Origin: Aegilops tauschii subsp. strangulata
Lineage: Eukaryota; Streptophyta; Magnoliopsida; Poales; Poaceae
Length of the DNA: 64,000 bases
NCBI RefSeq assembly: GCF_002575655.3
Contig: NC_053039.3
Coordinates: forward strand, 237,004,622-237,068,621
Direction of reading: 5' to 3'
Position 1 is the first letter of the stretch. Each line of letters starts with the position of its first letter. The notes beneath the pieces were generated by a model. It saw nothing but the letters and a program-made list of their open reading frames with translations. It had not been told where the DNA came from and made no database searches. Shown here piece after piece: positions 33,950 to 44,700 of the stretch. The position numbers and the translations under genes were made by a program.

Positions 33950-36450
33950 GGACCGCTTCCAAGCCCGCTTTTGACCGCCCTGGCCCACCAGAACCCCCCA
34001 CCACCACCTCCCCCGCGCGCGCTCCCCCCTCAGACGCCAGCTGCCCGCATTCATAGCAAGTTGTACCAGTAAAATTCTGGGCTATAAGCCCGCTTATGTG
34101 GAGGAGAGAGAGGCATTGACAAAGTCAAGGAGTGGGATCCGCAGGAGCCCATCTCTACACGTGCTCCTAGGTATAAAAAAACTAATTCTAAAAAAAGAGG
34201 CATAAAACACAATTGTGTCTAAAAAAAGAAAGGTAAAAAACATTTGAGAGGAAATAGATAGAGAGAAAGTGAGAAAAATTTGTAACCTTATAGTCAACAC
34301 TATGGTAGTATTACATGAGGAAGGAGGGAGTGGTGCACATGCCAAGTTCATTGGGGTGCCGTGTTTCACACTCCTCCGTCGTAACAGTGGAGACAATAGC
34401 TTTCGTCAAAAATAAACAATGAATACTCGTTGCCCATCCACTATACCGGAAAGAATACTTTCATTCGCCGACATGTGGGACGTCGACCATCCTAGTCCAC
34501 CTGCCATGCACAAAATTATCCTGGTCCACCCCGGTCGTAGCGCAGGCCCAACCTTTCCCACTGTAAGTTGGTCAGACGAAGGAACCTGAAGGAAATATGC
34601 CCTAGAGGCAATAATAAAGTTATTATTTATTTCCTTATTTCATGATAAATGTTTATTATTCATGCTAGAATTGTATTAACTGGAAACTTGATACATGTGT
34701 GAATACATAGACAAACATAGTGTCACTAGTATGCCTCTACTTGACTAGCTCGTTAATCAAAGATGGTTGAGTTTCCTAGCCATAGACATGAGTTGTCATT
34801 TGATTAACGGGATCACATCATTAGGAGAATGATATGATTGACTTGACCCATTCCGTTAGCTTAGCACTCGATCGTTTAGTATGTTGCTATTGCTTTCTTC
34901 ATGACTTATACATGTTCCTATGACTATGAGATTATGCAACTCCCGTTTACCGGAGGAACACTTTGTGTGCTACCAAACGTCACAACGTAACTGGGTGATT
35001 ATAAAGGTGCTCTACAGGTGTCTCCAAAGGTACTTGTTGGGTTGGCGTATTTCGAGATTAGGATTTGTCACTCTGATTGTCGGAGAGGTATCTCTGGGCC
35101 CTCTCGGTAATGCACATCACTTAAGCCTTGCAAGCATTGCAACTAATGAGTTTGTTGCAGGATGATGTATTACGGAACGAGTAAAGAGACTTGCTGGTAA
35201 CGAGATTGAACTAGGTATTGAGATACCGACGATCGAATCTCGGGCAAGTAACATACCGATGACAAAGGGAACACCGTATGTTGTTATGCGGTCTGACCGA
35301 TAAAGATCTTCGTAGAATATGTGGGAGCCAATATGAGCATCCAGGTTCCGTTATTGGTTATTGACCGGAGACGTGTCTCGGTCATGTCTACATAGTTCTC
35401 GAACCCGTAGGATCCGCACGCTTAAAGTTCGATGACGGTTATATTATGAGTTTATGTGTTTTGATGTACCGAAGGTAGTTCGGAGTCCCGGATGAGATCG
35501 AGGACATGACGAGGAGTCTCAAAATGGCCGAGACGTAAAGATCAATATATTGGACGACTCTATTCGGACTTCAGAAAGGTTCCGAGTGATTCGGGTATTT
35601 ATCGGAGTACTAGAGAGTTACGGGAATTCGCCGGGGACAAGTATTGGGCCTTATTGGGCCATACGGGAATAGAGGAGAGAGGCCAAAAGGAAGGAGGCGC
35701 GCACCCCCCCCCTCTGGTCCGAATTGGACAAGGGGTGCAGCCCCCTTTTCCTTCTCCCTCTCCCCCTCTTTCCTTCTCTCCTACTCCAACAAGGAAAGGA
35801 GGAGTCCTACTCCCGGTGGGAGTAGGACTCCCCCCTTGGCGCGCCCTCCTCCTTGGCTGGCCGCCTCCCCCCTTGCTCCTTTATATACGGGGGCAGGGGG
35901 CACCCCATAGACACAACAATTGATCTCTTGATCTCTTAGCCGTGTGCGGGGCCCCCCTCCACCATAATCCACCTCGATAATATCGTAGCGGTGCTTAGGC
36001 GAAGCCCTGCGTCGGTAGAACATCATCATCGTCACCACGCCGTCGTGCTGAAGAAACTCTCCCTCAAAGCTCGGCTGGATTGGAGTTCGAGGGACGTCAT
36101 CGAGTTGAACGTGTGCAGAACTCGGAGGTGCCATGCGTTCGGTATTTGATCGGTCGGATCGTGAAGACGTACGACTACATCAACCGCATTGTGCTAACGC
36201 TTCCGCTTTCGGTCTACGAGGGTACGTGGACACACTCTCCCCTCTCGTTGCTATGCATCACCATGATCTTGCGTGTGCGTAGGATTTTTTTGAAATTACT
36301 ACGTTCCCCAACAGAACCATCATGACTTCGTTGAATTCCACTTCTTCAAGAAAACTTACTGTACCCGCAGTACTGCTACCACACGCGAAGACTGGACGGC
36401 ACTGTACCACGTCATATCACTGAAACCCACTAGGCCAAACTAGCCCGCCT
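33950..36450. repeat. Duplicated segment, copy 3, with solo LTR inserted
   Basis: Shares TGACCGCCCTGGCCCACC (33972) with copies 1 and 2, and CGCCGACATGTGGGACGTC (34467) and CCAACCTTTCCCACTGT (34548) with copy 1. The homology to copy 1 is cut at 34586 by the Angela solo LTR and resumes at 36314 with GAACCATCATGACTTC. Further on it shares CGGCACTGTACCACGTCATA (36394) with copy 2. Confidence 0.75.
34587..36313 (+). mobile_element. Solo LTR, Angela/WIS type, 1,727 bp
   Basis: Starts TGAAGGAAATATGCCCTAGA and ends TTCCCCAACA, flanked by GAACC at 34582-34586 and 36314-36318. There is no internal region, so it is the product of recombination between two LTRs. The paralogous segment at 30371-30420 shows the same sequence with a single GAACC and no LTR. 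A TATA-like TTTATATAC lies near 35880. This copy is a different insertion from the broken Angela element that hosts CACTA-1. Confidence 0.95.
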
Positions 36451-36460
36451 AGGATTTGTA

Positions 36461-36520
36461 CTCCCTCCGTTTCAAAGTTAGTAGTAGAAAGTTGAGTCAT
36501 CTATTTTGGAACGGAGGGAG
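36461..36520. mobile_element. Very short Stowaway MITE (60 bp)
   Basis: CTCCCTCCGTTTC at the left and GGAACGGAGGGAG at the right, flanked by TA on both sides. Only about 35 bp lie between the inverted repeats, which is shorter than usual and suggests an internal deletion. Confidence 0.8.
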
Positions 36521-36584
36521 TACGTCTCTGTACTGCTATGATTTTGTGTTGTACGTCTCTGTACTTTTGCTACGATTTTCCTAC

Positions 36585-36604
36585 CCTATGAACCAAATGA
36601 GGCC
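36585..36604. mobile_element. MITE fragment, right end (pairs with 30491)
   Basis: CCTATGAACCAAATGAGGCC is the inverted counterpart of the end at 30491. The rest of the element is not recognisable here. Confidence 0.45.
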
Positions 36605-37045
36605 TGAATGTATCTGTGTCGACTATTGTCTGATCGATCGCTAAGGCTACAATTTTAGGAGCTTGGGCTACTAGCTGATCGACGACGGATCAGTATAAGC
36701 GTACCACGAGCTCATCAGCCCCAACGTTTCTCTTCGGTGAGTGTTTTGCAACTACTATAGCTCGCACAGTAGCTAGCCTACTAACACCAAGAATCATCAA
36801 ACAATCCCTGCTGATATGATAAATAGTTCAAACTTACATCTAAGCATGCCACATATTACATCAAAAGCTGGTGAGGATACATCTGTTTCCACAACTCGTA
36901 GAGGGTTCGCATGATTCACTATCAAACAAAAGTAGCAAGTACCGCCCACACAAGACCGTGCACTAGCCCTAAGATGGTTTGATAACACGCATTGTTCTGG
37001 TAATTAAACACAATGCAAACTACCCTGAAGGATTAGCACGACCAA

Positions 37046-37758
37046 CTATTTCTTTTCATCGATCTCTCGGGCAATGACCACAGCACGGACAGCGGCATGG
37101 GAATTGATCTCTGGGGCAATGTCCACCGCGACATCGGAATTGATCTCTAGGGCGATGTCCACAGGATGGACAGCGGCATCGGAATCGATCTCCGGGGCGA
37201 TGTCAATAGGACGGACCGCTACATAAAAATGATCTCTGGGGCGTTGTCCACAGGACGGCCCGCGACATCGGAATCATCAAGGACGTCCACCGGCACCTGC
37301 ACAACCCTAACATATTAGCAAGCACATTGCAAATAATCAAAAACCACAACTATGGTAAGCCATTATTTTTTACCTTGTGCAGCTCACCGGGGGATCCCAT
37401 CCCTCCAGGGGCCATCTCCTCGTCCTCGATGGGGGCCATCACCTTGCCAGGGGAATACTGCTTCTCAACGGCGACTATCTCCTCAAACTCGGCCTTGAGC
37501 CTCACATAGGTGGCCATTAGAGTTTTTGGGGTAGGCACGGTGGGGCCCTTGCTATTCTTCCAATTTTCTTTGAGGAGTTCATTCGCCAACGTCGTCAACT
37601 CTTTGGCCGGTGCTTGTTTCTTGGAGTTCTTCGTCTCCATGGGTTGGCCCGCCAACATGCTCAACTCGTTGGTCGGTGCTCGCTTCCTGGAGAGCGCTGT
37701 CTCCAGTGGGTTGTCCACCGGCAACTGTTTGCCTAGTGCTCGAGGATCCATCAATGAA
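37046..37758 (-). pseudogene. Two-exon hypothetical gene with VDIAPEI repeats, frameshifted
   Basis: Exon 1 (37758-37375) starts after GTTTGTCAG and gives MDPRALGKQLPVDNPLETAL, then Lys-rich repeats (SRKRAPTNEL, SKKQAPAKEL), ending CACAAG/GTAAAA. Exon 2 (37296-37046) starts after TTGTGCAG and continues in frame as VPVDVLDDSDVAGRPVDNAP, but meets TAG after EIIFM. In the next frame a tandem peptide repeat follows (VDIALEINSDVAV, VDIAPEINSHAAV), with units of about 27-45 bp, ending REIDEKK and stop. One extra base near 37222 explains the break. Borders are canonical, so this was a real spliced gene. No domain is recognised; cellular role unknown. Confidence 0.5.
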
Positions 37759-38270
37759 CTGACAAACAAAAAGCAATCGAAAGGAAACCACAATCACAAT
37801 GAAAACGGGAAAAGAATAGGCTGTGAGAATCGGTCGGTGCTTCGCAAAAAGAAGATTCTTGGAATGAAAATATAGTAGCATCACTGATTCGCCACCTTTC
37901 CTTCATCGGTACAGAAGAAAAATGGTAGAAGTGAGTAGCCTGGAGTGAGGTTTTCTTCAAGAAAGGGGAGAAAGGGCTTCAACGAGCGTTCCAGTGAAAT
38001 GATGGTTGCTTTGTCCAGTCCAACTTCGAGGCCACTTTACCACTGCTGGTAAAGGTGTGGGTTTTGTGATATGACGGGTCATGACGGCCACACCGGGGTG
38101 ACCGGCGAGTCTCGACTATAGCATCTCGCTGAGATTTGGTGGATGGCACGCGGGCCCGGATGCTTTGATGTCCCGCATGTAGATAGAGCGGCTAGTCATA
38201 TAGGGGTACTCAATATTGTGCACCGCGACCAAGGCGGAGAGGAAAACGAGAGAACTAGGCATTTATTTAC

Positions 38271-38370
38271 GGTGTAGATTCACTCATTTTGCTCTAGTAC
38301 TACTCATTTAGGGTGTAGTCTAGTCACTTGGTGAAATCTCTAGAAAGGCAAATACTCCTTTCCGGTTTAT
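38271..38370. mobile_element. Degenerate Stowaway remnant
   Basis: GTGTAGATTCACTCATTTTG and TCACTTGGTGAAATCTCTAG match, in reverse, the interior of the Stowaway at 38830-38990. The terminal repeats are worn away. Confidence 0.5.
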
Positions 38371-38797
38371 AGGGCTATACTAGCAAGTAGTACTACAATA
38401 GTGGGCTCAAATAGCAATTTTGTCTCATGCAAGAGCCTGGCTATATGCGTGCTCCAAGCCCTTCTCGACCCACTTTTGGGTGTTTGGTAGGGTGTATGAA
38501 GGGTGCATGAGTCCACACTAGCTTAACACAAATACACTAGGAGCATGCATGAGAAGAGCATGCATGAAGAGGGGTGCTGGGATGAGCATGCATGAAGAGG
38601 GAACAACTATGCTGAGATGAGAATGCAACCAAACACATTGTAGCGAGCGTTCGCAATTGCCACGTTCGGGTTGCGCTTGGCTCTTCGCCTCTTCGAGAAG
38701 ACGAACAATGATGTTACTACTACTTCTACAGTATCGAATTCACCGCTGCATGTCCGTCCACCGCGTGCGGGAGGGATAGCTTGTTGTAGTAGTATAA

Positions 38798-39226
38798 GGC
38801 TAGTTGTAATGGGAGTATCATAGGTAGTATTCCCTCCGTTCCTAAATATCTGTCTTCCTAGAGATTTCAACAAGTGACTACATACGGAGCAAAATGAGTG
38901 AATCTACACTCTAAAATATGTGTATATACATCCGTATGTGGTAGTCCATTTGAAATATCTAAAAAGACAAATATTTAGGAACGGAGGGAGTATCATGCAT
39001 GCCAACTAGGCAAATTTGATGAGGTGGCATAGAAGTAAATGAAGAAACTGAGGGTTGAGTATCATATCATGATACCGTATCATATTAAATGTTGTACTAC
39101 TATGTGTCATGCATGCTAATAAATGAAGTCATCGATGATACTAACATATGATACTATGCACTACGGATGTGTAGTATCATACACTAGTATCATATGCATG
39201 ATACTAGTACTCCATTACGACCAGCC
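38798..39226. mobile_element. Tourist-like MITE (TAA duplication) hosting a Stowaway
   Basis: Left end GGCTAGTTGTAATGGGAGTA and right end, inverted, GGCTGGTCGTAATGGAGTAC, with TAA at 38795-38797 and 39227-39229. The interior is rich in GTATCAT/ATGATAC words that fold back. About 266 bp remain after removing the nested Stowaway and its TA. The paralogous copy at 39610-40035 lacks it. Confidence 0.85.
38830..38990. mobile_element. Stowaway MITE (161 bp, Thalos-like) nested in the Tourist-like MITE
   Basis: TTCCCTCCGTTCCTAAATAT at the left pairs with ATATTTAGGAACGGAGGGAG at the right; TA flanks it at 38828-38829 and 38991-38992. The interior ACATACGGAGCAAAATGAGT is common to Triticeae Stowaways. 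Confidence 0.88.
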
Positions 39227-39609
39227 TAAGCAAAAGCCTGTCCTCGTCTGCGAGCCACCGCATGCATGGGCGAGGGAGAAGGCGTGTAGTAGTAAAATCA
39301 AGCTTCTCCTCGTTGTACGAGTTGACATGACACATCATAGCACTGGCCCCACATGGTTGCCTCTAAACTTGGCTGAAAGACCCGCAGTGTACAATATATT
39401 TGCTGCAACCTCTAACATTTACCCCACCACAAATTAAAATATATATTCCTGTCTTGACCAGATGAGCGTGCAAACTACAATCACCAGGATGACAGGTAGG
39501 GCCAGAAGATTATTTTAATCAAAAAAAGCTTCGAGACGGCCTCATAGCATGGAACCGACCCCAACGATTTTAAGCTTAGAGGCACGATACACGCTATCCT
39601 AGACTACTC

Positions 39610-40035
39610 TACACATGAAACTGCCACACGAGCGTCCGGGCTGCGCTGGGCTCTTCGCCTCTTCGGGAAGTCGAACAATGATGGAGTACTACTGTAGTGG
39701 AGGAGTACTACAGTATGCTTCTGGCCATTTGACACCGATCGAACTGCTGCATGTCCACCGCGTGCGGGAGGGAGAGCGTGTAGCGAAAGCTTCTCCTAGT
39801 CCTGCCAGCCACCACGCTCATGGGCGAGGGAGGGACGCAGCTTCATTGACTTACTTCTCCTGCCTTTGTGTGTATGACAGGTGGGCCCAACAGGTGGGTG
39901 GCCCACCTGTCATGCAGCCAAAGGCAGGTGCAGTTAAGGCACCGGAGCTCAGTCCGCGAGGGAGAGGGCGTTGTAGTAATCAAACTTCTCGGTCTTGTAC
40001 GAGTTGACGCGACACATCAAAGCACTGCACTCGAT
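39610..40035. repeat. Second local duplication, copy 2 (with foldback MITE)
   Basis: Shares the blocks listed for 38630-39330, without the Tourist-like MITE but with its own 123-bp insert at 39833-39955. Confidence 0.75.
39833..39955. mobile_element. Foldback MITE with 9-bp target duplication, copy B
   Basis: Flanked by GCGAGGGAG at 39824-39832 and 39956-39964. Its core, GACAGGTGGGCC...GGCCCACCTGTC, is a strong hairpin, with GCCTTTG/CAAAGGC and further arms outside. In reverse complement it aligns with the insert at 32266-32378 (shared GTGGGCCCAAC, GCAGTTAAG and GACGC at the edge), so both belong to one family. Confidence 0.7.
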
Positions 40036-40137
40036 ATATTTCAATAATTTGTGTTTATCGATGCATTAATTACAACGCATGCATGCATGCCGTGACTCTC
40101 CTTTTGATACTTGCATGTGTTGATTTGATGCACCTTG

Positions 40138-40290
40138 CCAAATTTTGACTATAAATTTAACTAACCAAATGTTCATCCATGTCACAAAAAATTACATCAT
40201 TGAAAACTATGTTCAAATACGAATCAAACGATATAATTTTTGTTAACATGCACTAACATTTTGTTAGTTAAATCTTTGGTCAAAATTTAG
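40138..40290. repeat. Inverted repeat, MITE-like
   Basis: CCAAATTTTGACTATAAATT at 40138 pairs imperfectly with the arm GTTAGTTAAATCTTTGGTCA ending near 40288. AT-rich; no clear target duplication was found. Confidence 0.5.
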
Positions 40291-40646
40291 CACCAATTAC
40301 AAAGGGGCCCAATAAATATTGTACTCTCACATTTTGTTTTGAGGATACTCCCACATAGAAAATATAAATAATAATGCATGTTGGGGTAGCCCACGTTTCT
40401 GATAATTTTAGCCGTGGGCTTGTTCACAAAGTTTACGAGGGGGTGGTTGCTCATTTAATGGAGGGTCTTGTACCAGACTTGAATGATACAAAGTGCGACC
40501 TGGCACACCGTAACACCACTTGGAATAAGCGGGTAGCTATCTCAAATAACAATCAACAACTCAAAAAGAAATAACGGCGACCTGGCACGTACACAGTTTT
40601 AAACGAATGTTTTGATGGAGTGAAAAAGGAAAACTACCCCACTACG

Positions 40647-40656
40647 TATATATAGG
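40647..40656 (+). promoter_or_regulatory. TATA box of a transcript-like region in CACTA-1
   Basis: TATATATAGG lies 30 bp before a C-rich leader (CTCCGCGCTTGCTTGC) and about 350 bp before a candidate splice donor (CTTCAG/GTATATC near 41007). Confidence 0.5.
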
Positions 40657-42033
40657 CCAGAGCCTCCGCGCTTGCTTGCTAGGGTTGCTCTATTCACACA
40701 CTCTCATCCTCTCCAAATCTAAACAAGATAGCGGTGGTAACACTGTCTTTCTCCCTTCAAAAAACACTGTCTTTCTATCCTCACCGCTGGTTACAGATCC
40801 GGACATATCCCCCTCCGCCGGTGAAGGGGAGGAGGGGCAGCATTTAGGCCGTCGTCGACAGCGAGGGAGGAGACCCACTCCCGGCCGCACCGTTATCTCT
40901 GGCCGAGCGCCGGCACGGGAGGTCCTCCGATCCCTTCGTTGTTGACCTAGTGTGGGCGGATCCGGCCTCCCGCCGCCCACCTATCCACATCCCGACGACC
41001 TTCAGGTATATCTTCCTTCGAAACCGCCCTAGCTCTACTTCTCCAGCTCGCTACGTCGCTGCATGTGCATCATTTTCTACCTCTCAGCCCCTCTCGATCG
41101 GATGGTCCAACGACACATATTTTTTTCTTCTATTGTTAGAGGTAAAGCTACTTCATGGAGTCGAATCTTGTACTTGGTTCAAACAAGAAATAAAGTGGGG
41201 GTGGGGGAATTTAGTATGTACATCGGACTTGGTACAAACATGAAGGAAAGGGGGTGAAAGTAGTACAGACTGGTCATCCAACCGGTCTCTTGGTCGAAAA
41301 GGGAAATATAGGGGAAACGATGTACACAGTGGTATGGCCAGGACTAGATTTGCTATCCACACATAGGAGTAGGTGGCTAGAGTGAACAAAAATGGGACCA
41401 ACCCAGATATGTTTCTTGGATGTTTGTTTCTCGGGGCAACAAACTCTGAATTACCACTTTATGCTCCGGTTTAGGTACATGGTGCTGGAGTGCTGGTGCA
41501 CCCACTGTCCCATGCCCTTACACCAAATATTTAGTTGTTCTTAATCTAATGCCCCTGGTAAAATGAAGCCATGCCACTGTTAAGCCATGACAAGTTTAGC
41601 CAAATGTTTTTGGCTGTAATTGTTTGAGACTCTGACTGTTTCCTCTGTAGCTTTTTGCGCAAACAGGGATATCCATTTCACCTGGTTGCTGTTGTGACCT
41701 TTTGGTGCACTGCACAAACCACTTCTTAAAAGAAGTGACTTTTGTGCTGTTTAACTGGAATGTCAGAATGGAACAGTTGGTTCATTTTGGTGGAACTACA
41801 CAAAGGGAGATCTGTGTTCCAATCCTCATCATCCATATTGGCACCATAACCTTCCTTTAGGTAAGAATGATATTTAATGCATGTGTTCATCTCTATTTTG
41901 CGACTACCATGAGAAAATAATGCTATTGTTTACTAGTACACTTGTACTCCCTCACTGACGAAACCAATTCTGAAATAGAAGGCCAATCATGTACTTAGTT
42001 TCACCAACTAGTGAGGAGAAAGAGAAATAGAGC

Positions 42034-42137
42034 ATGAAGAGGAAGAAGAAGAAGAATAAACAGTGCCAAGGTGATCTTGCTGAAGCCGAGGCCTCAGTCG
42101 AGGCCATTCAAGGGCTCCGGCAACGTCTACCTTACAT
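42034..42137 (+). other. Candidate exon resembling the N-terminus of an F-box-type protein
   Basis: Reads MKRKKKKNKQCQGDLAEAEA then SVEAIQGLRQRLPYM up to CAT/GTGAGA. The basic start followed by IQGLRQRLP resembles the lead-in of plant F-box proteins as I remember them, where the box starts at LP. No F-box follows in the next 150 bases. Weak call. Confidence 0.3.
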
Positions 42138-43381
42138 GTGAGACGATCCTCCAGGGAGCCCTTCCACTATTGCGTATTGTCCATCATGAATTTGATGCTA
42201 CTGTTAGAGTAATATGCTAATGTCTTTCTATCCTTTCTCACTAAGCTAATGAAGGTTTCACCTTGTTCCTACTTGTGCAAACAGGGATCATGTTGTGCCA
42301 ATCATATATTTGGGTGGAACTAACAATACAATGAACTGTATCCCAGCCAGTGCTTTAACTCCGCTGGAAGTTCTTGATAATCTTTCGATATAATCTCAGC
42401 ACTGGTAAACAAGAGTGATCTCAACCATACATTTGAAGTGCACAAAAATATATACTATTGAGTGATTCCAGTGAGTGCTTTATCATCTCTTCTGGGACTA
42501 CATGAATAAGCTTTTTTGCTCAGGTTGGTACCGGCCTAAGGCCTTCATCCATATTAGTTTGCTGTCATCTCTATTTGTATCGTGCTACTGTCATGAGAAA
42601 CTCCTTTATCTTTGCATGTTAAAGTTTTGCAACCTATGATACATGGCAATGCTTTGAGTGTTGAGCTAATTGGCACTGATTAAATAAACTAATACCTCTC
42701 TTTAAGCAAGACTACTATGTTGCTACATTAAGATAATGAGGGTGCTTCTATTTGTTAGTGTATGTTTCATCAACTAGTCCCACTATTACAGTAATATCAC
42801 TCTCTCAATATATGTGCCAACAGGGATGCTCGATTTTGGTGGAACTGCACAAAAACATTGAGTGCTTCATTGCCTCGACAGCTTCCTTCCTTTCCTGTGA
42901 GCCGCTAATCTGGGCTTGCTTCCTTCCTTTGCTGTTAGTCGCTTCGCTTATTTTGGCTTCCAATCAAAGGAAATAGTAATTGATATGCTACCTCACACAT
43001 GTTGGTATTGGTCTTTATCCTGATTATTGTGCTTGTCATATGTATTGGTAATTTGGTATTGTGCTACTATTTGCCGATTTCATAAAGAAGTAACTTGGAG
43101 CCTGAACTCACAGGCAAATCATTACATTGGGTGATTTCAGTAGAACTGCACAAAAGATCAGATGGACAGATACTTATGCTGCTTCTATGTACTCCAAAGT
43201 TCACTCAGACAAGCATCGATGTTGACAAGAAGAAGTGCCTATATTCATTCGAGTATCAACCGGCGTCAACCAGTTGTCAAACTCCAAGTATTAGGAGAGT
43301 GAACGCCAAAAATATTGCTTGGCGCATAGCCCAGAAAAACGTAGTCCAGTCTTTGGTCCCAACTTGTTCCTTTTGGTTATC

Positions 43382-43390
43382 GGCACATAT
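43382..43390. repeat. Target duplication GGCACATAT of LINE-2 (right copy 46238-46246)
   Basis: Nine identical bases bracket the LINE-2 insertion, including its inverted 5' piece. Confidence 0.88.
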
Positions 43391-43695
43391 TTTTTAGAGA
43401 AAAGGCATGCGCCCGACTTTACAAATAAAGCCATAAGGCAGGTAGCAAACACACATAGGTTCGAAACACAGAACCAGCCAGACCCCAACCATGGGTCATA
43501 CGAGGGAAAGTTAAAACAGGGGTACATGGCTCCCTAGCCAGTACACGGCACGCAGGCCGGAAAGTTTACTGCCCAAAAGAAACTAGCCAGCAACGCGCAA
43601 ACCAACTAAGCATCCTGCTCTTGTCTGCATAGATTAGACGCCGAGGCCCAAACTTTGGAGATCAACACAGATAGCATCCTGGTCGTCCACCTTAG

Positions 43696-44625
43696 TCAAT
43701 GATTTCCACTACTGCAAGAGAGCACACGATTTAAATAAGCAAACAGCAGGTTAGCCGGGAACACATGTTCAATAGTAAATTTATTCCTAGTTGTCGAGAG
43801 GGACCAGCATAAAGCTCCCAGGCCCACCCAAAAGATACGTCTGGTAACGCCGGACAAATTATTAGCCAGGGCCCGAAGCTCAGAGAACGAACCAGGGTCC
43901 CAGGCTACATGAAGACACTCTCTAACGCAACTCCGGATGAGCTTAGCCAAGACACAGTGGAAGAAGATACTAGCCGTATCCTCCAAGTCACCACAAAAAG
44001 CACAGAACTGTGAGCCCGGACCATTCCTCTTATGGATATGGCCAGCCGAAGGCAGTCGGCCCCTGAAAGCTTGCCATAAGAAAATCTTAACCTTAGGAGG
44101 GATCCGGGCTTTCCAGATCTGAGAGAAACGGTTAGTAGGAGTGCCACCAATAAGCTTAGAATAAAGCGATTTTATTGAAAAGCGCCCAGAAGCAGTGTGC
44201 GGCCAAATCACCGAGTCCAAATTCGCCGAGAGCGTGGGGAAGAAGGCAATAAGACGTTGCCAATCTTCAAACTCTTCAGGCGACAAGGACCGGCGAAAGG
44301 CCAGGTTCCACCCATGGGCAGCCAGCTCTGCAATAGAGATATCCGGGTCAGGGCAGTAAGAGAATAAGGTGGGGAAGGTCACGGAGAGCGGTGAATCTCC
44401 ACACCACCAATCCAGCCAAAATCTAATGGAGGAGCCATCCCCCACTACAAACTTAACGTGCGCCTGGAAAAGAGGCCTTACTTTCACCAAGGCCTTCCAA
44501 AACTGAGAACCACCACATGAGTTAGCAAACATCGGGCTAGAGAGAGGAAAATATTTGGCCTTAAGTATAGAAAACCATAAGGGTTGATCCCCACCACTCA
44601 TGATTTTCCACCGCCATTTAATCAT
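43696..44625 (-). pseudogene. LINE-2 ORF2 C-terminal domain (zf-RVT type)
   Basis: A 309-codon frame reads SGGDQPLWFSILKAKYFP, FVVGDGSSIRFWLDWWCGD and SQIWKARIPPKVKIFLWQ, then a Cys/His cluster, CAFCGDLEDTASIFFHC, which are the usual plant L1 ORF2 tail motifs. The stop at 43696 lies about 300 bp from the A tail, leaving a 3' untranslated region. A stop and short gap separate it from the RT part above (44701). Confidence 0.88.
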
Positions 44626-44700
44626 AAGACATGGTTCATGATGGCAGTGTTAATAATACCCAACCCTCCAAGGTTTTTGGGTCTGCACATCAGCTTCCAT

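Larger units (their letters stand above)
38630..39330. repeat. Second local duplication, copy 1 (with nested MITEs)
   Basis: GGCTCTTCGCCTCTTCG (38680), CTGCATGTCC (38746), CACCGCGTGCGGGAGGGA (38759), then beyond the MITE GGGCGAGGGAGAAGG (39269) and TTGTACGAGTTGACATGACA (39315) recur in order at 39610-40035. The MITE at 38798-39226 interrupts this copy only. Confidence 0.75.

Noticed and set aside
38410..38640. Possible MITE with GTGTTTGGT/ACCAAACAC ends
   Set aside because: Repeated GAGCATGCATGA words are present but no clean inverted ends or target duplication.
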